A stretch of 36,947 nucleotides of DNA, from contig NZ_JACZFR010000067.1 of the NCBI RefSeq assembly GCF_014904815.1, forward strand, positions 1 through 36,947, in the 5' to 3' direction. The translations under genes and the position numbers were made by a program. The stretch comes from Microbulbifer taiwanensis (GTDB lineage: Bacteria; Pseudomonadota; Gammaproteobacteria; Pseudomonadales; Cellvibrionaceae). The stretch's first letter is position 1. Each line of letters starts with the position of its first letter. The notes under the pieces were generated by a model. It searched no databases. It worked only from the letters and a program-made list of their open reading frames with translations, and was not told the DNA's origin. This document shows positions 17,392 to 25,569 of the stretch, one piece after another.

Positions 17392-18335
17392 CCATGCGAA
17401 TTATCCGTGCGGGCCTGCAAACCAGCGTTCAGGATCTCGGCCGCAGCGGCTCGATGCGCTACGGTGTCCCGCGCGGTGGCGCCGCCGATCCGGTGGCGAT
17501 GCAACTGGCCAACCTGCTGCTGGGCAATCCGCCGGGCAACCCGGTTCTCGAGGTGACTCTGGATGGCCCGTCCATCGAATTCCAGTGCGATATTTCCATA
17601 GCGATTGTCGGCGCACAATTTGATCTGGCATTGAACGGCGAACCGGTAGAGTGCGATCGGGTACTGCAGATTGAGAGTGGCGATAGGCTCACTTTTGGCA
17701 GACTGCTCAGCGGTGCCCGAGCCTATATTGCCCTCGCCGGCCAGATGAAACTTCCCGCCATCTTCGGCAGCCACTCCACGAGTATCATTGCCGGATTTGG
17801 CGGTCTCTGTGGCAGGGCAATAGAAAAAGGGGACGCAATTGAAATTCTGGAAGCGCGCACTGTCGACCACCGGCGCCTGGAGGGTGAATACCGGCTCAGG
17901 TACACCCGGCACCCGCAGTTGCGTGTTGTGACGGGTGCGGAGGAAAATCATTTCGGACGCGAAGCCATCGACCACTTTTACAGCCAGACCTATCAGGTCA
18001 CCGCACAGAGTAATCGCATGGGGATCCGGTTGGCCGGAGACGCGCTACGCCGCGGAAACCAGTCCCAGGTTGTGTCCTCCGGCCTCTGCCCCGGCACCGT
18101 GCAGATACCGCCGGACGGCAGGCCGATAATTTCATTTATCGAGGGTCAGACGATCGGCGGCTATCCGCGCATAGCCCACGTCATCAGCGCAGACCTGCAC
18201 CTGCTCGGCCAGCTCCAGGCCAATGACCGCCTGGACTTTACTCCGGTATCCGTAGCCCAGGCACATAAAATTCTAGAGGTTAAGTCAGGGCTGCTGGAGC
18301 GACTGATGGCCGAATTCCCCGGCAACGACAATTGA
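17388..18335 (+). CDS. pxpC: 5-oxoprolinase subunit C (KipA family)
   Basis: A 315-residue KipA-type subunit, annotated in older records as biotin-dependent carboxylase-like or allophanate hydrolase-like. It starts with RAGLQTSVQDLGRSG and YGVPRGGAADPVAM, and continues with NRMGIRL, SSGLCPGTVQIPPDG and EGQTIGGYPRIAHV. The GTG at 17388 overlaps the pxpB stop (GTGA) and has GGAG eight bases upstream; the ATG at 17394 would be 14 bases from that site, so GTG is preferred. It ends the operon. Its stop is one base from the stop of the convergent acylase remnant, with no terminator between. Confidence 0.94.
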   Translation: MTMRIIRAGLQTSVQDLGRSGSMRYGVPRGGAADPVAMQLANLLLGNPPGNPVLEVTLDGPSIEFQCDISIAIVGAQFDLALNGEPVECDRVLQIESGDRLTFGRLLSGARAYIALAGQMKLPAIFGSHSTSIIAGFGGLCGRAIEKGDAIEILEARTVDHRRLEGEYRLRYTRHPQLRVVTGAEENHFGREAIDHFYSQTYQVTAQSNRMGIRLAGDALRRGNQSQVVSSGLCPGTVQIPPDGRPIISFIEGQTIGGYPRIAHVISADLHLLGQLQANDRLDFTPVSVAQAHKILEVKSGLLERLMAEFPGNDN

Positions 18336-18336
18336 G

Positions 18337-19157
18337 TCACTCTCGCCTGTTCGGTCGATAGCGCCGACTTACATTTTCCAGAAGCCTGTCGCGATCAAAG
18401 TAGACTTCGCGCAATTCCTCGCGGACAAACAGCGCCGCCTGATCCGCGTAATGGGGAGAGTCGGCGCCCAGCGTGGCCGAGCCAAATTGTGTACTGCCCG
18501 CGACCCACCCTGCCCTGTCTATCTCGGCCGAATCCGCTAAGGCTCCGTTGGCTTTCTGTATCGGCGCCATTGTCAGAATCGCCAGCGCCGCCACTTTATT
18601 GTCCCGGCAGGCAGACAGGTTCCAGGAGGCGAGAGAACCCAAGGCGCCGCGGTAATCCTCCCCGCTCAACGCCCCGGGCTTTTCCGCCTTCAGCCACTGC
18701 TGCAGGGCGCGCACCTGGAAAGATTCCGGGTGGTAGTGATGGTCGTACTTCAGCTGTTCGAAATCCTGAGCGGAGATTTTTTCGCGCGCACGTAGAGCGC
18801 CTCTATCTGCAGCGCGCAATTGGTGATGACGTTTTCGTTCCCCATCGAAGCGGGGAATTCCTCGGCCCAGGCGTCGTCATCACCGTCAGTGGCCTGGAAG
18901 GGCGGATCGTTGGCGTTGTAGACCAGCCCGCACTCAGGATTCAGCGTTTTCGGCATCCAGCCGAAATCGCGGTACTCTCGCCAGATCAACTCGGACCTGT
19001 CGCCGGGCAGGCACTTGCGCCAATCCCAGCCTTCGATGCGCTGGGGGAACATGGCGTTGTAGTAGTGGCCTGTATTGCCCTGTCTGTCGGCATAGACATG
19101 ATGGCTTTGCGGATACGGCAGTGGTAAAACATAGAACTCAACCCAACTATTTCGCTC
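18337..19157 (-). pseudogene. Decayed penicillin-acylase-family gene (AHL acylase-like)
   Basis: Two minus-strand frames together match the C-terminal part of a penicillin amidase family protein. The upstream frame (19157-18750) reads EFYVLPLPYPQ, DRQGNTGHYYNAMFPQR and EEFPASMGNENVITN. The second frame (to 18337) reads ISAQDFEQLKYD, ALAILTMAP, SPHYADQAALF and RRYRPNRRE. They join across an A6 run (18777-18782 on plus as T6), where one extra A would restore the frame. The N-terminal region with signal peptide, alpha subunit and catalytic serine is missing; a TGA (19158-19160) precedes the homologous part. Residues between ALAILTMAP and SPHYADQ look too few, suggesting an internal deletion. Relatives cleave side chains of beta-lactams or acyl-homoserine lactones. 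This copy is almost certainly inactive. Confidence 0.85.
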
Positions 19158-19181
19158 TCAGTTTCGCTCTCTATTCAACTC

Positions 19182-19200
19182 AAAACTGTGATGCAGTTTT
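19182..19200. other. Short AT-ended hairpin near the acylase remnant
   Basis: AAAACTG and CAGTTTT pair around a 5-base loop. The short stem and T4 tail could be a weak terminator on either strand. Confidence 0.3.
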
Positions 19201-19315
19201 CCTGAATGGTGGCGCGACTGGTACGTCTATGATGACCAACTGGTTTTAGCGCGATATTTTCTGGACCCTTACAATTTCCTTCACTAACCTCTGGGCGTTT
19301 TACCCAAAAAGCGAT

Positions 19316-19331
19316 TTGGACGAACGTCCAA
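19316..19331. promoter_or_regulatory. Palindrome upstream of the secreted esterase gene
   Basis: TTGGACGAACGTCCAA is a perfect 7-bp inverted repeat with a 2-base centre, about 120 bases before the start at 19451. It looks like an operator for a dimeric regulator. An imperfect direct repeat (CAATTTGATTCGGTC at 19330 and CAATTTGACGCGGTC near 19400) overlaps this 293-base gene-free stretch (19158-19450). GGGG at 19440-19443 is the ribosome-binding site of the next gene. No firm promoter was identified. Confidence 0.4.
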
Positions 19332-19450
19332 TTTGATTCGGTCGAGTAGGGTGTCTTTACTAGTTTCTGCTGTCCCCTGAAGTACGGCCCGACGTTATCA
19401 ATTTGACGCGGTCCAGAGAGAAAACTCCAACTTATCCAAGGGGATAAATA

Positions 19451-20905
19451 ATGATAACAACTCTCCGTCACGCGTGCCTGGCACTGGTCGCCAGCTCGCT
19501 GTTGGTCACTGGCAACGCACAGGCTGAACCCGGCGATTACGGCTTTTGGACCACTCTCGGCAACCTGTTCAACCCGCCCGACGCCAACACCCCGGTCACA
19601 CCGGAGCAGGCCCAGGGAATGTACCCCCTGTCGCTGAACGACCCGAACTTTAACGACGGCTTCGATCCCGCCGATTACGACAACTGGCAAAAAGTCGATG
19701 TACCGGCCAGTACCGGCGCCATGTGCGGCAACGGATCACCGTATAAGTTTTTCGTGTACCGGGTGCCGGACACCAGCAACACCATGTTCTACTTTGAAGG
19801 TGGCGGTGCCTGCTGGGATTACGAGAGCTGCTCCGGCGCCGCCGGTATTCGCGGCGCGCGCAATCCAAACGGTATTCCCGATAACTATGTACAGAATATC
19901 AACCTGCTGGATTTCCAGAATTCTGCCAACCTGGCCACAGCCGCCGTGTCGCCACTTATCTACACCCACCACCCGTACAACCAGTTCAAGACTGGCGAGT
20001 GGAACCTGGTGTATGTGCCCTACTGCACAGGCGATATCTATGTCGGTGACAAGACCGAAATCTACGAGGATGCCACCGGACAGAATCCCGACCTGGTCTG
20101 GCATCACAACGGCCTGCGCAACGTGCAGGCCGTGACCTCCTGGGTGAAGAATAATCTGCAGAAACCCAAACAGATGGTGGCCGCGGGCTGCAGCGCGGGC
20201 AGCATCGGCGCCCTGCTGAACTACTCCAAACTGCGCGGCGATATGGATGTGGATTACGGCTACCTGATCGATGATTCAGGCCCCCTCTATCGCGCTCCGC
20301 TGAACAGTGCCGACAGTGACAGCTTCCCGTCCCTGCCCCTGCACCACGAAGTGCTGAACTCCTGGACTACCTTCTCTCCCGGCGGCGATCCAGCGGCAGA
20401 GAACCCGATCAATATGCTCGCCAGTATTACACCTGGATTTGATGATAACGAGCTGTCCTCCCTGTACGCGGCACTGTCGAGCAAGTTCCCCGGCGATCGA
20501 CTGGGCATTACCCACTTCCTCGCCGACGGCAATTTCTCCGCCTACTCTTACGAGCGCTTCCACGAGGATATCTACAGCGATCCGGACGCGAACTCACGCC
20601 TGGATAAGTTGCGACAGAAATGGCAACAGGACACCCACGACAACCTGATTCCACTGCTGGAACAGACCGGCAACTGGGGCTACTACTTCCCCATGTACCG
20701 CGACTTCAACGAGAGCCACTGCACCACCATTCTCGATCTGGAATACGGTGAAATCGCCGAGCACGGATTGGTATTGCGGGACTTCCTCGACAATATCGTC
20801 AACTACCAGGGTGGGCCCATGATGCGCGCCTACGAGTCAGACCAGGTTTCCGATTACGAAAACAATCACAACTGGTTCTACGATCTGGTCGGGGGGCTGC
20901 TGTAA
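19451..20905 (+). CDS. Secreted serine hydrolase, pectinacetylesterase (PAE/Notum) family
   Basis: A 484-residue protein with a clear Sec signal peptide (positive MITTLRHA, hydrophobic core, AQA cleavage near residue 25). The body has the pectinacetylesterase family order: FEGGGACWDYESC with the oxyanion-type GGGACW (117-122), PYCTGDIYVGD (190-200), GCSAGS with nucleophile Ser248, a candidate acid Asp359 in FLADGN, and His423 in NESHC. These alpha/beta hydrolases remove ester groups from polysaccharides, lipidated proteins or other esters; the natural substrate cannot be told. Export fits use of external polymers. It stands alone, with its own upstream region and the terminator at 20931. Confidence 0.83.
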   Translation: MITTLRHACLALVASSLLVTGNAQAEPGDYGFWTTLGNLFNPPDANTPVTPEQAQGMYPLSLNDPNFNDGFDPADYDNWQKVDVPASTGAMCGNGSPYKFFVYRVPDTSNTMFYFEGGGACWDYESCSGAAGIRGARNPNGIPDNYVQNINLLDFQNSANLATAAVSPLIYTHHPYNQFKTGEWNLVYVPYCTGDIYVGDKTEIYEDATGQNPDLVWHHNGLRNVQAVTSWVKNNLQKPKQMVAAGCSAGSIGALLNYSKLRGDMDVDYGYLIDDSGPLYRAPLNSADSDSFPSLPLHHEVLNSWTTFSPGGDPAAENPINMLASITPGFDDNELSSLYAALSSKFPGDRLGITHFLADGNFSAYSYERFHEDIYSDPDANSRLDKLRQKWQQDTHDNLIPLLEQTGNWGYYFPMYRDFNESHCTTILDLEYGEIAEHGLVLRDFLDNIVNYQGGPMMRAYESDQVSDYENNHNWFYDLVGGLL

Positions 20906-20930
20906 TTCTGAGTTTTTTCCGGTCCCCAGA

Positions 20931-20957
20931 AAAAAGCGCGGCCTGAGCCGCGCTTTT
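20931..20957. terminator. Bidirectional terminator
   Basis: AAAAAGCGCGGC and GCCGCGCTTTT pair around CTGA, between the convergent genes ending at 20905 (plus) and 20975 (minus). A/T runs on both sides allow use in both directions. Confidence 0.9.
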
Positions 20958-20974
20958 GTATTCCTTCTAGCAGC

Positions 20975-21595
20975 TCACGAGCCGTAAGCGGCCTCGCGCG
21001 CCTCCAGCAGACGCTCGCGCAGGTACTCCTGCCTGCTCATGCCATTCGGAAATGTGCTCATCTGCTGCACCTCCCTGACTATGCGTTTCTCTGCCTTCTT
21101 GTATTCGGTAAAGCCCGGCACATCCTCATAGGGGTTGTACTCTTCCGTACTCTGCGATGACTTCTGCCGGTACTCCTCCACCAGCTCCCGAGCCGCAGCG
21201 TCGAAGCCGGCTTTGCTTGCGCTGTTGCGCTCCAGCCAGGAGAGTTTCAGTGCCATCGCCTCGTATGCCATCATGCGCCCCTCGCGCTCGATGGTTTCGA
21301 TCAGCTGCCACACCTCTTCAGCCGTAAGCTCACCACCCTCATCGGAAAAGTAATCCGACAACGCCTGCTTGTCCTTCTGTCGCTGGAAATAAGTCTGAAC
21401 GCGCGGATCAGACAGGAGACTCGCCAGCTCTTGCTGATCCGGTATAGCAAGCGCGTCATCCGGTGCCTCGGCAGGTAAAGCTGCCAGAGGTTTCTCAGCT
21501 CCATCCGGCGACGAAGGGGAAAGATATCGCCAGGTGGCTACGCTTGCGCCGAGGGCCAGGGTGATTACAACAGACAGCCGGGCTTTATTATTCAT
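20975..21595 (-). CDS. Unrecognised membrane-anchored or exported helical protein
   Basis: A 206-residue protein I do not recognise. Residues 1-26 (MNNKARLSVVITLALGASVA onwards) form an N-terminal hydrophobic anchor or uncleaved signal. A low-complexity Ala/Pro/Asp stretch (about 30-52) follows. The rest is charged, Glu/Lys/Arg/Gln-rich and probably almost all helix, including AEEVWQLIETIEREGRMM and RQEYLRERLLEAREAAYG. The spacing of helix-like blocks faintly recalls membrane-anchored lipase chaperones, and it lies convergent to a secreted esterase, but no chaperone signature is present and I do not assign that role. No clear cysteine lipobox is seen. Confidence 0.6.
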   Translation of the reverse strand: MNNKARLSVVITLALGASVATWRYLSPSSPDGAEKPLAALPAEAPDDALAIPDQQELASLLSDPRVQTYFQRQKDKQALSDYFSDEGGELTAEEVWQLIETIEREGRMMAYEAMALKLSWLERNSASKAGFDAAARELVEEYRQKSSQSTEEYNPYEDVPGFTEYKKAEKRIVREVQQMSTFPNGMSRQEYLRERLLEAREAAYGS

Positions 21596-21713
21596 GTTGC
21601 CGCTTCCGTTTTTTGGAGATCACGGCAACAGTGTAACCGGCACAGGGAAAGGGGCAACCTCTGCCCTATGGATATAGAGTAGCTGGATGTGAGTCGCGCA
21701 CTTAGCGGAAAAT

Positions 21714-21959
21714 TTAAACCCAGCTGAGGGTCTGCTCTTCGTCCTTGTCGGCGCAGGGGGTCCTCTTCGGCGGGACGTAGCCCACCTGGGCATCCGCCGG
21801 CAGTGTGCGCCTCTCCCAGTTGGCGACAGCCTCGGCACACAGGCGTCGCTGTTGATCGGTCAGGGCGACACCATTGGGCCATTTGCCCAGTTCGATGGCG
21901 CGCTTGAGGCTGCCGATAATCTGCGGATTGAGATTGTTGAGCAACGCGTCGAAGGACAT
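21714..21959 (-). CDS. DUF1315 family protein (YeaC-like)
   Basis: An 81-residue cytoplasmic protein. The N-terminal half (LNPQIIGSLKRAIELGKWPNG, ALTDQQRRLCAEAVANWE; residues about 10-50) matches the small DUF1315/YeaC family, whose hallmark is a variant of A-x-E-L-G-K-W-P-D/N-G. The C-terminal part (VGYVPPKRTPCADKDEEQ) is typical of the longer members. Function unknown. It lies downstream of the rplQ terminator on the same strand and 118 bases upstream of the gene starting at 21595; whether it has its own promoter is unclear. Confidence 0.75.
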   Translation of the reverse strand: MSFDALLNNLNPQIIGSLKRAIELGKWPNGVALTDQQRRLCAEAVANWERRTLPADAQVGYVPPKRTPCADKDEEQTLSWV

Positions 21960-21983
21960 GGCGGAGACCTGAAATCAAAACCT

Positions 21984-22012
21984 ATAAAAAAGGCCGGTCA
22001 CAGACCGGCCTT
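21984..22012 (-). terminator. Terminator of the alpha ribosomal operon
   Basis: On the minus strand AAGGCCGGTC and GACCGGCCTT form a 10-bp perfect stem with a 3-base loop and end in a T run, 23 bases after the rplQ stop. Confidence 0.95.
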
Positions 22013-22035
22013 CCTTTGCACTGGGCAGTCCAGGC

Positions 22036-22431
22036 TTACGCCTCGGCAGCTTCAGCCTCGTCGCCTTCTACCTGGGGACGATCCACCAGCTCGACGTAGG
22101 CCATCGGGGCCTTGTCGCCGGCGCGGAAACCGCACTTCAGGATACGGATGTAACCACCCGGACGGGCTTCGTAACGCGGGCCCAGCTCGTCGAACAGCTT
22201 GCGCACGGCATCCTTGTCGCGGATACGGGCGAAAGCCAGACGGCGGTTGGCAACACTGTCCTTCTTGGCCAGGGTAATCAGCGGCTCGGCAACGCGACGC
22301 AGCTCCTTGGCTTTCGGCAGTGTGGTTTTGATCAGTTCGTGCTCCACCAGAGACGCGGTCATGTTCTTGAACATGGCCTTGCGGTGAGCGCTGGTACGGC
22401 TGAATTTACGGCCACTATAGCGATGACGCAT
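22036..22431 (-). CDS. rplQ: 50S ribosomal protein L17
   Basis: A 131-residue L17 beginning [20 protein letters not shown], with the family's [20 protein letters not shown] helix. It has an acidic, alanine-rich tail ([10 protein letters not shown]). It sits near the peptide exit tunnel. It is the last gene of the alpha operon (rpsM-rpsK-rpsD-rpoA-rplQ), 101 bases after rpoA, and is followed by a strong terminator. Confidence 0.98.
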   Translation of the reverse strand: MRHRYSGRKFSRTSAHRKAMFKNMTASLVEHELIKTTLPKAKELRRVAEPLITLAKKDSVANRRLAFARIRDKDAVRKLFDELGPRYEARPGGYIRILKCGFRAGDKAPMAYVELVDRPQVEGDEAEAAEA

Positions 22432-22532
22432 GACTCAATTCCTTACGACGTTTTTGCTAACGACAGGTGCTGTCTCAGCAAGTCGTTCTGGAGCGGTGTC
22501 TACGCACCGCTCGGGTTAATACTCAAATCTGC

Positions 22533-23537
22533 TTACAGGGGGCTCAGCTTGCTGTCGCCCTTGAGGCTGGCCGGCGGCCAGTTCTCCAGGCGCATGCCCA
22601 GGGACAGACCGCGGGAGGCCAGAACATCCTTGATCTCAGTCAGGGATTTCTTGCCCAGGTTCGGGGTCTTCAGCAGTTCTACTTCGGTGCGCTGAATCAG
22701 GTCACCGATATAGTAGATGTTCTCTGCCTTCAGACAGTTGGCCGAACGCACAGTCAGCTCCAGGTCGTCCACCGGGCGCAGCAGCACCGGGTCGACTTCC
22801 GGCTCCTCGGACTTCGGCTGGGCTTCCTTCTCGCCTTCCAGGTCCACAAACACTGCCAGCTGCTGCTGCAGGATGGTAGCGGCGCGGCGGATGGCCTCTT
22901 CCGGATCCAGGGTACCGTTGGTCTCCAGGTCCAGAACCAGCTTGTCCAGGTCGGTACGCTGCTCCACACGCGCGGCTTCCACGCTGTAGGATACACGGCG
23001 AACCGGGCTGTAGGAGGCGTCCAGCTGCAGACGGCCGATCGCACGGGTCTCTTCCTCTTCGTCGCGACGGGCGTCGGCGGGCTGGTAGCCACGGCCGCGC
23101 GCCACTGTCAGACGCAGGCTGAGTTCCACATCTCCGGTGATATTGGCGATCACGTGCTCGGGATTGACGATCTCGATATCGTGATCGACCTGGATATCTC
23201 CGGCTGTTACCGCACCCGGGCCCTTCTTGCTCAGGCTGAGTACCGCCTGATCCTTGCCGTGCATGACAACGGCGATTTCCTTCAGGTTGAGCAGGATTTC
23301 AATTACGTCTTCCTGCACACCTTCAATCGCGCTGTACTCGTGCTCAACACCGTCGATTTCAACTTCGGTGACGGCGCAGCCCGGCATGGAGGACAGCAGG
23401 ATGCGACGCAGTGCGTTGCCCAGAGTGTGGCCGAAACCGCGCTCCAGGGGCTCCAGAACCACTTTGGCGTGATTCGGGTTGTACTCTGTGACGTCAATAC
23501 GACGAGGTGTCAAAAACTCGTTGACAGCAGTCTGCAT
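22533..23537 (-). CDS. rpoA: DNA-directed RNA polymerase subunit alpha
   Basis: A 334-residue alpha subunit. The N-terminal domain (about 1-230) contains [26 protein letters not shown] spread over residues 29-54, which dimerises and assembles beta and beta'. The C-terminal domain has [18 protein letters not shown] and [16 protein letters not shown], which contact UP elements and activators. The chosen start is the second ATG (23537): AGG lies seven bases upstream of it but only one base from the ATG at 23543, and related proteins start MQ. It lies between rpsD and rplQ as usual. Confidence 0.97.
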   Translation of the reverse strand: MQTAVNEFLTPRRIDVTEYNPNHAKVVLEPLERGFGHTLGNALRRILLSSMPGCAVTEVEIDGVEHEYSAIEGVQEDVIEILLNLKEIAVVMHGKDQAVLSLSKKGPGAVTAGDIQVDHDIEIVNPEHVIANITGDVELSLRLTVARGRGYQPADARRDEEEETRAIGRLQLDASYSPVRRVSYSVEAARVEQRTDLDKLVLDLETNGTLDPEEAIRRAATILQQQLAVFVDLEGEKEAQPKSEEPEVDPVLLRPVDDLELTVRSANCLKAENIYYIGDLIQRTEVELLKTPNLGKKSLTEIKDVLASRGLSLGMRLENWPPASLKGDSKLSPL

Positions 23538-23581
23538 AGCCATACCTGTTTACAGTTGCATTCCTTAAAGTGGACTAGGTC

Positions 23582-24202
23582 TTACTTGGAGTAGAGTTCC
23601 ACGATAAGGTTTTCATTGATCTCTGCCGGCAGATCCACGCGATCCGGAACACGCTTGAAGGTGCCTTCCAGCTTGCTCGCGTTGACGTCTACCCACTCGA
23701 CATCGCCACGCTGGGCGGCGAGGGAAACGGAATTCTGAATACGCATCTGCTTCTTGGCTTTCTCGCGTATAGAGATGACATCGCCTTCCCTAACCTGGTA
23801 GGAGGGGATGTTCACGGTGCTGCCGTTTACCAGAATCGCCTTGTGGGAAACCAGCTGACGCGCTTCGGAACGGGTAGAACCAAAGCCCATGCGGTAAACC
23901 ACGTTGTCCAGGCGCTTTTCCAGCAGTTGCAGCAGGTTTTCACCGGTTGCACCCTTCAGGCGCGCCGCTTCCTTATAGTAGTTACGGAATTGCTTTTCCA
24001 GTACGCCATAGATACGGCGAACTTTTTGCTTCTCACGCAGCTGTACGCCGTAGTCAGACAGGCGGCCGCGGCCGGCGCCGTGCTGACCGGGCTTGGCTTC
24101 CGCGCGACACTTGGAGTCGTGCGGGCGAACGCCACTTTTCAGCTGCAGATCGGTACCTTCCCGGCGGGAAAGCTTACATTTTGGTCCAATATAACGTGCC
24201 AT
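23582..24202 (-). CDS. rpsD: 30S ribosomal protein S4
   Basis: A 206-residue S4, equal in length to E. coli S4, starting [19 protein letters not shown] and including [26 protein letters not shown], and the S4 RNA-binding domain [21 protein letters not shown]. It nucleates assembly of the 30S body. In E. coli S4 also represses its own operon by binding the leader before rpsM; the long leader at 25052-25160 here could serve that purpose. It lies 17 bases after rpsK. Confidence 0.98.
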   Translation of the reverse strand: MARYIGPKCKLSRREGTDLQLKSGVRPHDSKCRAEAKPGQHGAGRGRLSDYGVQLREKQKVRRIYGVLEKQFRNYYKEAARLKGATGENLLQLLEKRLDNVVYRMGFGSTRSEARQLVSHKAILVNGSTVNIPSYQVREGDVISIREKAKKQMRIQNSVSLAAQRGDVEWVDVNASKLEGTFKRVPDRVDLPAEINENLIVELYSK

Positions 24203-24219
24203 TTTTAGTCAGCCCCCTC

Positions 24220-24609
24220 TTACACGCGACGTTTCTTGGGCGGACGACAACCATTATGCGGGATCGGCGTCACGTCGGTGATGTTGGTGATCTTGTAGCC
24301 GCAGTTGTTCAGCGCGCGAACAGCAGATTCGCGACCGGGGCCGGGGCCCTTTACTTCGACATCAAGGTTTTTCAGGCCGTATTCCTGAGCGGCAGTACCT
24401 GCGCGCTCGGCGGCAACCTGGGCTGCAAACGGCGTGCTCTTGCGAGAGCCGCGGAAACCGGAACCACCCGCGGTGGCCCAGCTGAGGGTATTACCCTGAC
24501 GATCAGTGATCGTGACGATCGTATTGTTGAACGATGCGTGGACGTGGGCAATACCGTCGACAACGGTCTTTTTGACCTTTTTGCGAACAGTAGTTTTTGG
24601 CTTAGCCAT
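24220..24609 (-). CDS. rpsK: 30S ribosomal protein S11
   Basis: A 129-residue S11, the family length. [40 protein letters not shown] and the C-terminus [12 protein letters not shown] are diagnostic. It lies on the 30S platform near the mRNA exit. Third position conservation of the alpha operon order (rpsM, rpsK, rpsD) is intact; 85 bases separate it from rpsM. Confidence 0.98.
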   Translation of the reverse strand: MAKPKTTVRKKVKKTVVDGIAHVHASFNNTIVTITDRQGNTLSWATAGGSGFRGSRKSTPFAAQVAAERAGTAAQEYGLKNLDVEVKGPGPGRESAVRALNNCGYKITNITDVTPIPHNGCRPPKKRRV

Positions 24610-24694
24610 ACCAGTATCCTAAATCCTGTATCAAATCCCGCCTCGACTGGAGCGCGGGCTTGTTAAACCGCGATTTGCGTTTCAGTCTTGAGAC

Positions 24695-25051
24695 TTACTT
24701 GCGAATCGGCTTGCGCGGACCCTTACGGGTGCGGGCATTGGTCTTGGTGCGCTGGCCGCGGAGCGGCAGGCTGCGACGGTGGCGCAGACCGCGGAAGCAA
24801 CCCAGGTCCATCAGACGTTTGATGTTCATGGATACTTCACGGCGCAGATCACCTTCCACTGTGAGTTTTCCAACTTCACCGCGGATGGATTCGATCTGGT
24901 CTTCAGACAGATCGCGGATTTTGGTGGATTCAGCGATACCAACCGCTGCCAAAATAGACTTAGCCGTGGTGCGACCAACCCCGTAGATATGGGTCAGGGA
25001 GATCACGGCGTGCTTGTGGTCTGGTACATTGACACCAGCAATACGTGCCAT
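24695..25051 (-). CDS. rpsM: 30S ribosomal protein S13
   Basis: A 118-residue S13 beginning [14 protein letters not shown], with the helix-two-turn-helix segment [13 protein letters not shown] and the basic tail [18 protein letters not shown] that reaches toward the P-site tRNA. The frame is open five codons further to a GTG at 25066, but GGAG nine bases before the ATG at 25051 and the family length decide for the ATG. It is the first gene of the alpha operon, behind a 361-base gap with its own promoter candidate. Confidence 0.98.
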   Translation of the reverse strand: MARIAGVNVPDHKHAVISLTHIYGVGRTTAKSILAAVGIAESTKIRDLSEDQIESIRGEVGKLTVEGDLRREVSMNIKRLMDLGCFRGLRHRRSLPLRGQRTKTNARTRKGPRKPIRK

Positions 25052-25412
25052 AGAGGCGTACTCCACGTATTGGGAGCCACTCGAATAAGCGTGTGACTCT
25101 GCTTTGAATTCGGCGCTGACAGCGACTAAAAAACCGGCGGCGCCACCAAAAAGGCGCGCAAGAATAGCTTTTCAGACACTAAATTGCAATAGCCCACGCC
25201 CCCTCCGGTTGCCCGAAGAGGATGCGGACGACAGTCAACGCCCCCAGTTTGAGACCGCCAAGCAATGACTTCTCGGTCTCCACCACGCACCCGGGAGGGG
25301 TTGCGGTGTCGCCAGCTTTCGCGGGGGCCGCGGCAGCCAGCTTGATCTTACAAGTTTTACAGGAGAGAGCGATCGCAGACCGCCCTCTCCTGCAAGGGCC
25401 GAGGGCCCCGGA
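25052..25412 (-). other. Long leader and intergenic region between rpmJ and rpsM
   Basis: These 361 bases hold no gene, whereas neighbouring ribosomal genes here are mostly 10-100 bases apart. Minus-strand structures seen are: a perfect 8-bp stem CAGGAGAG/CTCTCCTG (25360-25392) after rpmJ without a T run; a 7-bp stem at 25251-25280; a promoter candidate (25161-25189); then a leader of about 100 bases with a GC-rich fold (GGTGGCGCCGCC) followed by GG and T6 near 25126-25145, resembling an attenuator. In E. coli this is where the spc operon ends and S4 controls the alpha operon. S4 binding here is inferred only. Confidence 0.5.
25161..25189 (-). promoter_or_regulatory. Candidate promoter of the alpha operon (rpsM)
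   Basis: On the minus strand TTGCAA (25184-25189), a 17-base spacer and TATTCT (25161-25166) make a reasonable sigma-70 promoter, each box four of six matches. Transcription would start near 25154, about 100 bases before the rpsM ATG. Confidence 0.5.
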
Positions 25413-25529
25413 TTAGCCTTGACGCTGCTTGTGACGCGGCTCGGCGCTGCAGATGACCCGCAGAACGCCTTTGCGACGCACGATTTTGCAGTTACGGCAG
25501 ATCTTTTTAACAGAAGCGCGTACTTTCAT
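25413..25529 (-). CDS. rpmJ: 50S ribosomal protein L36
   Basis: A 38-residue L36: [19 protein letters not shown] at the start and [13 protein letters not shown] at the end. It keeps the zinc ligands Cys11, Cys14, Cys27 and His33 (the C+ form). It follows secY by 40 bases and closes the spc part of the cluster. It stabilises 23S rRNA in the large subunit. It is too short to show in many gene calls but the match is complete. Confidence 0.96.
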   Translation of the reverse strand: MKVRASVKKICRNCKIVRRKGVLRVICSAEPRHKQRQG

Positions 25530-25569
25530 GACCTTACCTCAATTCAATCTGACTGCGAGCGGGTGACGC

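Noticed and set aside
18777..18782. Programmed frameshift at the A6 run of the acylase-like gene
   Set aside because: The gene also lacks its N-terminal half and an internal block, so decay explains the frame break better than programmed recoding.
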